34,031 nt of DNA from a virus, in IMG/VR virus record IMGVR_UViG_3300005264_000028, positions 1 to 34,031 of that record. One strand, 5' to 3'. Position numbers and translations under genes: made by a program. Position 1 is the first letter of the stretch; the number at the start of each line of letters is the position of its first letter. Shown here piece by piece: positions 5,858-14,800 of the stretch. A model generated the notes under the pieces. The model worked only from the letters and a program-made list of their open reading frames with translations, did no database searches and was not told where the DNA came from.

Positions 5858-8824
5858 TTATAATATTCTTTTTTTCTTTATTAGTGGCAGTCCTAGTGAA
5901 TTTAAAACTTGCTCAACCATTCCATTAAATACAGAGTCTAGCTGTTTATCATAATCTATTTCTATAAAATTTAATATTTCTTTATTATAATCTTCTGGTA
6001 GAGCAACAACATTAACATTTTGAAATTTATCACTCTTTTTTAGCCAACACCATTTTACTTTAGTTCCTTCTACAATATACTCATATTTCTTCTCTTTGTC
6101 ATATTTCTTTAAAAAATTATTATAATAGAACGATCCTCTATAGTGCGGAAGTAATCCAGATTCTTCTGGAGACTTATAAGACTTAAATTTTCCTGTACTA
6201 CTACTCTTTGCTATATCTGTAAAAGTTAAAGACTTAAATTTTTTTGTTACATATCTAATATAAGATCTCAAATAATCTTCATCTTTACCAGTTATTACAT
6301 ATTTTAAGAATATATCCAGTGCATTACTTACCCATTTTGGAGTAGACGATTTAATTGTATCTAGACCTTTAGTTTTAGTTTCAAATGAATTATTATAAAT
6401 AGTGTTATCTTTTTCATAAATCCACCAATGATATTTTTTCTTTGCTGTAAATAAGGCGTTCTTAACAATAACCTCTCTTTCCATTTTTATTTCTATATCT
6501 TCTTTAGAATTCATTAGCTCAGTTATTAAATTGTAATATTCCTTTATTTTTACTTCAACATTCTCTACTAGTTCTTTATTAAATTCTTTATATATTTCAT
6601 CATCAGATTTTGTTAAATCTAAATTAGGTAATTTTAGGAAAATAGAGTCAGTATCCATATAAATCCATTTAGCTAAATTGTGATTTTCTAAATACCTAGC
6701 AGCCCCTCTAGCACATAGCTGCCCACAAGAGGTTACTGACTCAGATAATCTAAAATCTGCATATCTAAACGTAGGATTGGCAACTGCTCCGTATGCTCCA
6801 TTAATTGCTAGTTTAAGAGCTAAATTTTCAATATTATAATTAATACTACTTTCCAAACTACTATCTTTTAATTGTTTAATTTTATCAGCGTCTCTAGTTT
6901 TTAAAATAGTCATCATATTTTTTTTAATATCTGTATCTAAATAACTAATTCCTATAGAATAAAATTCTTTTTTGTCCGCTGATAATTTATTTTTTAAAAA
7001 TGATTTACATATTTTACTAACTATATTATAATTAAATGCAAGATTTTTTGCAATTTTTCTATCTTTAAAAACTAACCCTTGTGTGTCTGGAATAATACCT
7101 TTTTTATTTTTTTTATAAAACTGCAGTATAGGAGTTACTATTAATTTATGTTTCACTAGAAGCCTAGTAAAATGCTTAAACAAATAAGGGTCTTCAGAAA
7201 AATCAGAAACTAGTGTAGAATAGAATAAAGTATGATTAATAAAGTTAACGCTGGTATAGTCTTTTGCCTTATTACTTAACAAGTCTATTAACTCTTCTTT
7301 TGACATAGCAAAGTATACATACTTATTACTGTCAATTTTTTTCATAAGGCTAATTTTTTTATAGTCTATTAAACTATCGTGCCTTATCATAATAAATCTA
7401 GGAAATGCTAATTTATTTATTAACTGCTCATCTTCTGAAGATTTTATATACATGATACTAGTTTTATCTATTGATATTTTTGTAGAATCTAATATTTTTG
7501 ACACACTTCCAGTTCTGCTAACATATAAGTTCTTATTTTTATCATAAGTTCTTTTTAAAGCGTTAAATAAAAATTTTAAAGATAAGTCAAATAGTTCTTT
7601 TGGCAAGTCTTTATAATCTACTATAGTTTCTGGAGAAATATTATGTTTCCTAGTATTAGTCGGGTACGAAGATTCTATATCATATAAAGTACACCATTTT
7701 TGTACGCCTTTAATTGGCTCTTTATTATATCCTCCCATATATTGTAGTTTGTGTATTTTTTTAGATTTATCAACTATTACATTTTGTTTTAAATTATAAT
7801 AATATAAGTAAGTATCCCAATACTTAGTAATAGATAATATATCTATAGGTAAGCATCTAAATCTATTTGACATTGAAAATATTAAATTAAAATACTTTAG
7901 TTTTTTTTCTAATAAGTACGGGAGCATTACATCTACACAATTATAATCTATAAATTTTTTATAATCATTTTTATAAGTACCTCTGAAGCCATCTTCCATT
8001 TCAATTTTGCCAAATCCAAGTTCTAACTTAGATACATTATCTAATGAATATGAAGGCAAGTCTCCTAAATAAAATTTTTTGTATAAAACATAGTAGTCTA
8101 GATTCTGCATTTTACCAAAAAAAATTCCTTCATGTTTTTCTTCACACTCGTTAACAAAATCATCTTCAATACCTAGTCTTTTTAGTCTATTCATAATATA
8201 TTGATTATCGTATCTAAGTATGTTATATCCAGTTAAAACCTGTACATCTTTTTGTTTTAAAAATTTAATAAATTTTCTTAATAATTGCACTTCTGAATTG
8301 CACTTAATATATGAAATTTGTTCTTTTTTAATAGTATATGACTTTTCATTATTAGTAGTTATATCTGTTACTTCATAATCTTTGTATCCAAAAATATAAT
8401 ATTTATTTGTGTGCATTTCTTGAATTGTAATTGACTGAACAGGACCTTTAGCCTGCTCAGGTTTCATAAATTCATCAGAGTTAAGTTTAAAAGCTTCTAT
8501 ATCATAATTATAAGCTTTAATATCTTTATCTATTTTAATATCTTTATTTAAAAATCGATGAGATATATACTGGTATTTTGGGTCAATATCCCCGTAATAT
8601 TCTTCTTTAAGTTCTTTTAATTTATACAAAGCTGATCTATATTGCCAAATATTGCTATAAATCTTCCTTTTTAGTCTATCCCCTAATATATTTTTAAAAT
8701 CTCCATTTTTACTTTTAAAATATAAAGATGGTTTAAATAACACAGATTCTTTTTTTATTTTTCCTGCTACTGAGTATACTAAAGTCGTAGTGGAATCTTT
8801 TTCTGTATAGCAATTATATATCAT
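5858..8824 (-). CDS. 43: gp43-like family B DNA polymerase
   Basis: The replicative DNA polymerase, 988 residues (T4 gp43 has 898), uninterrupted. The 3'-5' exonuclease motifs are NYDIEAF (D108, E110), LTGYNILRYDNQYI and YNCVDV. Polymerase motif A is YDIESSYPT followed by the T4-like NISPETI; motif B is KLAINGAYGA; motif C is YMDTDSIF. It lies upstream of gp55 and gp45, so polymerase, late sigma factor and clamp are co-transcribed. Start ATG at 8824 has AAGGAA upstream. Many phage polymerase genes carry inteins in these motifs; none is present here. Confidence 0.97.
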   Translation of the reverse strand: MIYNCYTEKDSTTTLVYSVAGKIKKESVLFKPSLYFKSKNGDFKNILGDRLKRKIYSNIWQYRSALYKLKELKEEYYGDIDPKYQYISHRFLNKDIKIDKDIKAYNYDIEAFKLNSDEFMKPEQAKGPVQSITIQEMHTNKYYIFGYKDYEVTDITTNNEKSYTIKKEQISYIKCNSEVQLLRKFIKFLKQKDVQVLTGYNILRYDNQYIMNRLKRLGIEDDFVNECEEKHEGIFFGKMQNLDYYVLYKKFYLGDLPSYSLDNVSKLELGFGKIEMEDGFRGTYKNDYKKFIDYNCVDVMLPYLLEKKLKYFNLIFSMSNRFRCLPIDILSITKYWDTYLYYYNLKQNVIVDKSKKIHKLQYMGGYNKEPIKGVQKWCTLYDIESSYPTNTRKHNISPETIVDYKDLPKELFDLSLKFLFNALKRTYDKNKNLYVSRTGSVSKILDSTKISIDKTSIMYIKSSEDEQLINKLAFPRFIMIRHDSLIDYKKISLMKKIDSNKYVYFAMSKEELIDLLSNKAKDYTSVNFINHTLFYSTLVSDFSEDPYLFKHFTRLLVKHKLIVTPILQFYKKNKKGIIPDTQGLVFKDRKIAKNLAFNYNIVSKICKSFLKNKLSADKKEFYSIGISYLDTDIKKNMMTILKTRDADKIKQLKDSSLESSINYNIENLALKLAINGAYGAVANPTFRYADFRLSESVTSCGQLCARGAARYLENHNLAKWIYMDTDSIFLKLPNLDLTKSDDEIYKEFNKELVENVEVKIKEYYNLITELMNSKEDIEIKMEREVIVKNALFTAKKKYHWWIYEKDNTIYNNSFETKTKGLDTIKSSTPKWVSNALDIFLKYVITGKDEDYLRSYIRYVTKKFKSLTFTDIAKSSSTGKFKSYKSPEESGLLPHYRGSFYYNNFLKKYDKEKKYEYIVEGTKVKWCWLKKSDKFQNVNVVALPEDYNKEILNFIEIDYDKQLDSVFNGMVEQVLNSLGLPLIKKKRIL

Positions 8825-8826
8825 AG

Positions 8827-9333
8827 TTATTTCCTTATCTTATCTTTAAACTTTAATTTAATAAAATTTTTAACTTCGGTTACTCTTTTTTTAGAATTAT
8901 CATATACTTCCACCATATATCCTTTATTGCCTAACTTTATTTCATTTTTAGAGTATGTCATACATTGTATAGCATCTGCCATATTAACTATAACAGATTC
9001 AAATGTTTCCATCTTATCAAATTCAAAAATAGGTTTTTTAATAAAATCTGGATAAGTCTCTACAATTTCTTTTTCAACTATTTTTAGTTCTTTAGCTAAC
9101 TTAGGATATTTTTTCTTTATCAAGTGGTTGACATCATCAGTATCTGCTTCAGGAATATCGTGAGTTATCGACATTATTATAGCTTCTCCGAGATTAAAGT
9201 CATAATCTAAATATAAGTTTAAAACTTCTATAGCTACAAAAAAAGAATGTTCTGCTACATTTTCATCTTTAATTCTAGGGGTATTTGAATACCTAGTAAT
9301 ATAAGAAAGATTATAAAGTTTACTCAATTCCAT
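8827..9333 (-). CDS. HD-domain nucleotide phosphohydrolase (YfbR-like)
   Basis: This 168-residue protein has a complete HD metal site: H29 (in ENVAEHSF), H58-D59 (THDIPEAD) and D120 (NMADAI). The ENVAEHS and HDxxEAxTDD pattern resembles YfbR-type 5'-deoxynucleotidases, which dephosphorylate dNMPs. Small phage HD enzymes can also hydrolyse dNTPs, as the dATPase DatZ does in phages with 2-aminoadenine DNA, so the exact substrate is open. It overlaps the upstream deoxyribosyltransferase gene by 14 bases and is followed at once by DNA polymerase, which supports a role in controlling the dNTP pool. Start ATG with GGGAG upstream. Confidence 0.8.
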   Translation of the reverse strand: MELSKLYNLSYITRYSNTPRIKDENVAEHSFFVAIEVLNLYLDYDFNLGEAIIMSITHDIPEADTDDVNHLIKKKYPKLAKELKIVEKEIVETYPDFIKKPIFEFDKMETFESVIVNMADAIQCMTYSKNEIKLGNKGYMVEVYDNSKKRVTEVKNFIKLKFKDKIRK

Positions 9334-9742
9334 CTGTATACTCCCTCTTTATAGATAAATCTAATAATGCGTCGTCTAGTTCTTCTATAGTAGTACATAC
9401 TCTATGAGCAGGTTTAGCTAGCATTAAATTAAATTTTCCTGTTAATCCTGGAGTAAAAAATATAATAGGCTTATTTTTCTCTATGAACTGACCCACTTCT
9501 ACTAAAGTACCCATATCTTTATCTGTTGTTATTGCTATCATATAGTCGCACAGCTCAAGTTCTTCAATATTTCTAGTATATATAGTATTCCAATCACTAA
9601 TTCCATCTATACCTAAGCAATCAGTACGAGGTCTAAAGTAGTCATACTTGTTTTGATTTTCAAGTTTTTTATCTAGTATATCTAAGTGTTTTACTTGATT
9701 TGGAGTAAACCACCCACCTGCTATATAAATTTTATTTTTCAT
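9320..9742 (-). CDS. Nucleoside 2-deoxyribosyltransferase-like protein
   Basis: A 140-residue member of the nucleoside 2-deoxyribosyltransferase family, which moves 2-deoxyribose between bases or hydrolyses deoxynucleoside monophosphates. It begins with the family strand KIYIAGGWF, has the acidic D74/D76 and the nucleophile Glu (E82 in GTLVEVG), and a late FNLMLA segment that matches the substrate-closing C-terminus. Length is normal. It overlaps ThyX by 11 bases and the HD hydrolase by 14, so the three are translationally linked. It probably recycles or remodels deoxynucleotides; a role in a modified base is possible but has no other support in the window. Confidence 0.82.
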   Translation of the reverse strand: MKNKIYIAGGWFTPNQVKHLDILDKKLENQNKYDYFRPRTDCLGIDGISDWNTIYTRNIEELELCDYMIAITTDKDMGTLVEVGQFIEKNKPIIFFTPGLTGKFNLMLAKPAHRVCTTIEELDDALLDLSIKREYTDGIE

Positions 9743-10595
9743 TTAGTACCTCATTAAATATTTTTAAAAAGTAATTATGATTCGACAAAGTATCTTTAGC
9801 TTGGCTATGAGAAAATTTTGCACTACTATAATCAATATTTCTTTTATCTAATTCTTTTTTATGAAAGGAATCAGGTGGAAATGTATTCATATTCATCTTA
9901 TTATTAATTGATGAAATATAATGCTGCTGTATTTTTTCCGTAGGCATTTGTTTTTCTAAAATATCCTTAACGTCCGGATAAGCTTTTAATAATTGCTGTC
10001 TCATCTTAAGTGCTAAAATATTATCGCTATCTGGTTGATTAGTTCTTCCCAATCTAGTATTTATGAAGCCAATAAAATCTTTTATATTTCCACTCATAAA
10101 ATATTTTGCTTCTTTAGCTCTTGGTTGATAATGTCTAGCGTCATAAAAACTAATTCCTCTATTTAAAGCATCTTTGTATAGTTCATTAGATTCTAATGTT
10201 AATTTTTTAGCTCGTTCAGCTAAATCTTTATGCTCGTCAAAAGCAGAGTTAGTTAATATATCGTGGTCTTCCATTGAAACTGGGTCTGTAGATTGGGCAG
10301 AAAATGAAAATAATCTATGTCTAATAATATGTGTCACATTTGTTAAATCTAGACCTTCTAAAAAGAATGTTACTCGCACAGTTTCTAATGCAGTAGGCAG
10401 AGTTCTCCAATTAAACATCTCTCTCACACAATCTAATCTTGACATATCTCTACTTTTAAGAAATTTATCTGTGTCTTGAATATCTTGAAGCCATGTAATG
10501 CTAACAAATTCTGGTATATAATTCTCTAGTTCAGTAATTGAAGTATTAGACATAATAGTCGCATTAATACTTTCTAAATGTTTTTTATAATTCAT
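9732..10595 (-). CDS. thyX: FAD-dependent thymidylate synthase ThyX
   Basis: ThyX methylates dUMP to dTMP using methylene-tetrahydrofolate, NADPH and FAD. This 287-residue protein carries the signature RHR-x7-S (R92, H93, R94, S102 in RHRLFSFSAQS). The downstream QQLLKAYPDV helix fits the family C-terminal region, and the length is in the upper normal range. It works with dUTPase (14994-15515), which supplies dUMP. It overlaps the preceding gene by 11 bases; AGAGGAG lies upstream of the ATG. ThyX in place of T4-type thymidylate synthase (td) is common in marine and anaerobe phages. Confidence 0.92.
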   Translation of the reverse strand: MNYKKHLESINATIMSNTSITELENYIPEFVSITWLQDIQDTDKFLKSRDMSRLDCVREMFNWRTLPTALETVRVTFFLEGLDLTNVTHIIRHRLFSFSAQSTDPVSMEDHDILTNSAFDEHKDLAERAKKLTLESNELYKDALNRGISFYDARHYQPRAKEAKYFMSGNIKDFIGFINTRLGRTNQPDSDNILALKMRQQLLKAYPDVKDILEKQMPTEKIQQHYISSINNKMNMNTFPPDSFHKKELDKRNIDYSSAKFSHSQAKDTLSNHNYFLKIFNEVLNEK

Positions 10596-11067
10596 TTTTT
10601 AACATCTCCTCTATTAGTTTAGAATATCCTTGTAAATCATGTATAGAATCTGTATGACTAGGTGTGCTAGAAATTCTACATAGTTTAGCTATTAAATCAG
10701 TTAGCCAAATTATTTGAGATACTGGCATATCTTTATTATTAATTTCTCTGTACTGGTAAATAAGTATTTCTAAAATACCCGCTCTAGAGTCTACTCCTAG
10801 TTTATAGCCTCCATAATTAGTATTTCTTTCTTTTAATGTTTCTTTTAGTTCGCTCATTTCTATTTCTCCTTGTTTATTTTTATTACTAATTAAAAAAAAG
10901 TTAACTTGAAGATTAATTAAATCTAAAGTAAACCTATATAAATGTGTATCATCAGTAAATCGTCCAACAATAGTATTATTGGAATGTAAAGAATATTCCA
11001 TTACTATTATATCTCCAGTAGTTTCAATTTTATTTTTAATCATTGCTGCTAATTGTATTTTATTCAT
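10585..11067 (-). CDS. Unknown protein; conserved C-terminal phage domain with possible internal start
   Basis: The frame is open from 11079, but the ATG at 11067 is the better start: GGAG lies seven bases upstream and the promoter at 11089-11117 would place the transcript start near 11082. This gives 160 residues. The C-terminal 90 residues (KERNTNYGGYKLG, then a helical part ending in DLQGYSKLIEEML) look like a small phage protein family that usually stands alone. A second in-frame ATG at 10857 has a strong AAGGAG eight bases upstream, so a separate 90-residue product is likely. The first 70 residues are unrecognised. It is the first gene of the thyX-to-gp45 transcript. Confidence 0.75.
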   Translation of the reverse strand: MNKIQLAAMIKNKIETTGDIIVMEYSLHSNNTIVGRFTDDTHLYRFTLDLINLQVNFFLISNKNKQGEIEMSELKETLKERNTNYGGYKLGVDSRAGILEILIYQYREINNKDMPVSQIIWLTDLIAKLCRISSTPSHTDSIHDLQGYSKLIEEMLKNEL

Positions 11068-11088
11068 AATGTTCTCCATTTATTTTAA

Positions 11089-11117
11089 AATATAACAAAT
11101 AATATAATATTTGTCAA
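11089..11117 (-). promoter_or_regulatory. Sigma70-like promoter, proximal
   Basis: Minus strand TTGACA (11112-11117), 17 bases, TATATT (11089-11094), reading into the 10585-11067 gene and on to thyX, gp43, gp55 and gp45. A 7-base inverted repeat (ACAAATA and TATTTGT around a 6-base centre, 11095-11114) fills the spacer and could be an operator. Confidence 0.75.
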
Positions 11118-11144
11118 TATTATTTTTAATTAACTTATAATAGC

Positions 11145-11173
11145 AATATACACATTTTATAAATAAAAGTCAA
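11145..11173 (-). promoter_or_regulatory. Sigma70-like promoter, distal (tandem)
   Basis: Minus strand TTGACT (11168-11173), 17 bases, TATATT (11145-11150), placed 56 bases upstream of the proximal promoter and reading the same way. Its -35 box overlaps the rightward late-promoter region, so leftward early and rightward late transcription could interfere. Confidence 0.65.
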
Positions 11174-11190
11174 GAACTATTTTATAAATA
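11158..11190 (+). promoter_or_regulatory. Two tandem T4-type late promoter octamers
   Basis: TATAAATA occurs exactly at 11158-11165 and 11183-11190, 25 bases apart, in front of the only plus-strand gene of this part of the window (11218-11646). The second one is correctly placed for a leader of about 20 bases carrying the ATAGGAT ribosome binding site. Confidence 0.65.
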
Positions 11191-11217
11191 TAAATAAAAA
11201 ATATAGGATGAATAAAA

Positions 11218-11646
11218 ATGCCAGACAAGCGTAAACTAATTTTAGATTTTCCAAGCAATAAATTTTTAGAAGATTTAGAGATGCAAAGAAACTATATACA
11301 AGAAATGATAAATTTTAAAAATAAAATTACTAAAAGAATTGATAAAGATGATTTATTATTTAGAGAAGTTGAAATTGATGTTGAAATGGAGGATGGTGAT
11401 AATTCTGATGAAGTCGAAATTGATAGGAACATAGTTAATACTATTATCAATTTAAACGATAGTATTAGCTCGTCATTTGAGACTTTAAATAATACCTATC
11501 ATAAACTAGCAAAGAATATAGAAGTTGTTGAAAAAGCTGTTAAAATAAGCAATGATTCAAAACCTAAAGAAATTGTTGAAGATAAAAAAAAGATTAATCC
11601 CGTGAAGTTACTTAATCAAGGGAAAAATCTTTTTAATACGAAGTAA
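11218..11646 (+). CDS. Late coiled-coil protein, possible small terminase subunit
   Basis: A 142-residue, mostly helical protein expressed from late promoters, with its plus-strand orientation isolated between two minus-strand blocks. The pattern is a helix near residues 15-40 (FLEDLEMQRNYIQEM), an acidic linker (51-67) and a longer helix (68-110, NDSISSSFETLNNTYHKLAK), ending in a lysine-rich tail. T4 gp16 small terminase has a similar layout: an R-N-containing helix, then a helix with N-R-E-I-L-K-L-H-K-style repeats. Similar length and late expression fit, but sequence similarity is weak and the large terminase is 9 kb away. Treat the terminase idea as a hypothesis. Confidence 0.75.
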   Translation: MPDKRKLILDFPSNKFLEDLEMQRNYIQEMINFKNKITKRIDKDDLLFREVEIDVEMEDGDNSDEVEIDRNIVNTIINLNDSISSSFETLNNTYHKLAKNIEVVEKAVKISNDSKPKEIVEDKKKINPVKLLNQGKNLFNTK

Positions 11647-11652
11647 TATTAT

Positions 11653-11829
11653 TTAAATCTCAAAATCAATTGGTTTTAAATATTTAGTACTATCTGGAAA
11701 TATCCATTTACTAGTTTTTATATCTTTATAATTATTATTTTTAAGACATTCATAATGTCCTATAATTATATTGGCCTTATTGAATGAAAATTCCTCTTTT
11801 AGTTTCTTCTTACATATATCGCAATTCAT
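11653..11829 (-). CDS. Small zinc-ribbon-like protein (58 aa)
   Basis: A 58-residue gene directly downstream of the ribonucleotide reductase, starting at ATG 11829 with AGAGGA upstream. The sequence begins MNCDICKKKL and continues with HYECLKNN; C3, C6, H25 and C28 could form one zinc site of the treble-clef or HNH-finger kind. No catalytic motif is visible. Its end is convergent with the plus-strand gene ending at 11646. Function unknown. Confidence 0.7.
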   Translation of the reverse strand: MNCDICKKKLKEEFSFNKANIIIGHYECLKNNNYKDIKTSKWIFPDSTKYLKPIDFEI

Positions 11830-11849
11830 ATTAGTATTTCCTCTATTAT

Positions 11850-14800
11850 TTAATTACACGCAGTGAAACCACAATTCATACATATTGAACAACCGCCTTC
11901 AAAAACTAATTGGTTATCGCATTCGCTACATTTTTCACCTGTATATTCACCTTCAACAAATTTAGATAGTAATTTCTTAATTTGGAATATAAATGAATAT
12001 ACAGGAGGCTGGATTTCTTCAATAGTTTTAATAATTTCTAACATTGGAATATTATGCCTTAATAATAATGATAATGTTCTAGCAATTTTAGTAACATTAT
12101 TCTGTTTTTTATGTTTATCTTTTAGCTCATCTAATAAGATATCTTTAAGATATTTTTGCGCTAAAACTTCTAAATACTCTAATACATTATCAGTCATAAT
12201 ATTTGTTTCTGTTGAATTAGTATTAACAAATAATGAAGATGGCATTTTAGTCTCATCATTTATAGTATAAAAAACATACCATTTTCTACCCTCGGAGTGT
12301 ATGGCATTCATTATTGCATCTTGAACTGGAGCAAACTTTACATCTTCTAGCACACTACTATCTTTTCTCTTTTCGTCAACTTCTTTAAGTACACCATCTC
12401 TTGAGCCATCTCTATATATTGTAATACCTTTTAATCCTTGTTTCCATGCTTCCATATAAATATTGCTTATAACTTCTTTTGTTGTATCTCCTGGTAAATT
12501 AACAGTTGACGATATTGATTGAGAAATACTTTCTTGAATAGCTGCTTGCATTTTTACTCTTTTCTTCCAGTCTATATCTTTAGATACAATAAAATTTTCA
12601 TTCTTTAAGTGTGCATTTTTACCAAATATACTATTATACTCTTCTACTAATGGATGAAATACTTCATAGTCTTTTTCTTTACCTGCTTGTTTAACAGTTC
12701 TGTTATAAGATAATGCAAATATAGGCTCAATTCCTGATGTTCCTCTAAGTATAATACCTAAACTACCATTCGGAGCAATTGTATTTAGACCAATGTTTCT
12801 AATACCAAATTTATATAATTTATCTCTATACTCATCATCTACAGACCTCCAATATTCATGAGCTCTCCAATTTGTTAGCTCGTTTTTATCTTTGTATAAA
12901 TCTAATACTCCACACTGTCCTCTTTCTTCAGCTAAGTCTATTGACTCTTCTATACTATATTGTTTTAATATTTTTTTAATACTTTTAGTAAACTCTATAG
13001 CTTCATCTGTATCATATTTCATATTCATTTTAATTAACATATCAGCTAAGCCTGTAGCTCCAAGGCCAATTCTATTTCCTAATTTTAATGCTACTTTATT
13101 CTTTTCTAATGGTTGCCTATCATAATTTAGTATATTTACATTATCTAAAAATCTAATTGATAGCTTTACTACTTTTTTAAATTTATCATAATCAAAAGCA
13201 GCATTTTCTGTAAATGAATTAATAATAAAATTAGATAGATTAATAGATCCTAAGTTACATGCAGAACCTGGTTCTAATGGTTGTTCTCCACAATTATGTA
13301 CTAATACTCCAGAGCTATTTAAAAAATTACAATCATCTGACTTTGTTATAATATAAAAATTATGATTGTCTTTTACTGTTAAATCATACACATCTTCATA
13401 TTCATTATTGTCAATAATTTCTGTAACAAAAATTCTTTCATCTAAATATACATTATTAGATTCTTTTATTTCTTTTAATTCATTTAGTCTTTCTAAATTT
13501 TCATTATCCCATTCTTTTAATTTTTCATTAATTTTTTCTTCAGACCAATCATATCTTTTACCATTAGCTTGAATATTTGATCTACTAGAATATAATGATA
13601 AATATTCAGTTCCTTTTATTCTTTGAATTGGATTATCTTTACTATGTCTTTTAGTTCTTAATATATGTTCTACTATACTTATTAATTCTAAATTATCAAT
13701 ATTATCATTAGTAGAATCATTATCAACATGATCTAAATTATAAATTTTACCATCATATTTACCTTTTTTCTCTTCCCATATCATTCTATATTGTTTAGAA
13801 TAACCGTTTATCTTACTTTTAATGTGCCTATAAGATTTTTCTGTATTTTTATTAGAAAATGTGTAAAATTTTTCTAACTCTAATCCTAAAGTAGATTTAG
13901 CTTCAACATAAGATTTTCCATCAGGTAAAGCTAATAGATGTTCTGGTGTACATTTAATAATGGAAGCATCACTTAATTTAAGAGTAATTATTTTTCTTTC
14001 TCCAGTCTTAAAAGCCACAGCTGGTTTAATTTCTACTTTCCATTGATTTTTTGAACCACTTTTTCTAGCAGAATAAACATTGAATTTTTCATCTTTATCT
14101 GATAACTCCTTAATACTAACTCCATTTCTACCATCAGCAACAGCTACTATTGTGTCACCAGTAAAACAAGGATTTGTTGATACAGGCTTAGTTTCTTTAA
14201 ATATACTAGAAGGATCATTATCTATTATGCTATCCCAATATAATAGTCCAGGCTCTGCTCCATTATAATTTGACTCTACTATTAAGTCCCATATAAGTTT
14301 AGCTTTTTCAACTCTTTCAATTACTTCATTAGAGTGAGTAGTAAATGTCATTTTCCAGTCACTGTCTTCTTCAACTGCTTCCATAAAATCATTATTAATT
14401 CTGATAGATATATTAGCATACTGGACTTTTGTTTTATCTTTACCACCTTTAATATTAATAAAATCAATTATATCTGGGTGATTAATATCCATTGTTAGCA
14501 TCAATGCTCCACGTCTTCCGTGCTGTCCAATTATTCCAGTGACACTAGAGTATAAATCCATAAAACTAGTAGGCCCTGTTGTTGTTCCTGCTGAGTTGTT
14601 AACTTTACTACCTTTTGGTCTAAGCGTAGATATATCAAAGCCAACCCCACCCCCTTTACTAAAAATTCTTGCTTGTCTTTTAGCAGTATTAAAGATTTCT
14701 TCTATACAGTCAGCTCTAATATCTTCAACATAGCAATTTGAAAATGTCGCAGTTAAATCATAAGGATTGCCTAAAGCATATAAAACTCTTCCCGCTGGTA

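Noticed and set aside
8827-9333. HD hydrolase as DatZ, implying a 2-aminoadenine genome
   Set aside because: No PurZ-like gene is in the window and the motif fits YfbR-type enzymes equally well; kept only as an alternative.
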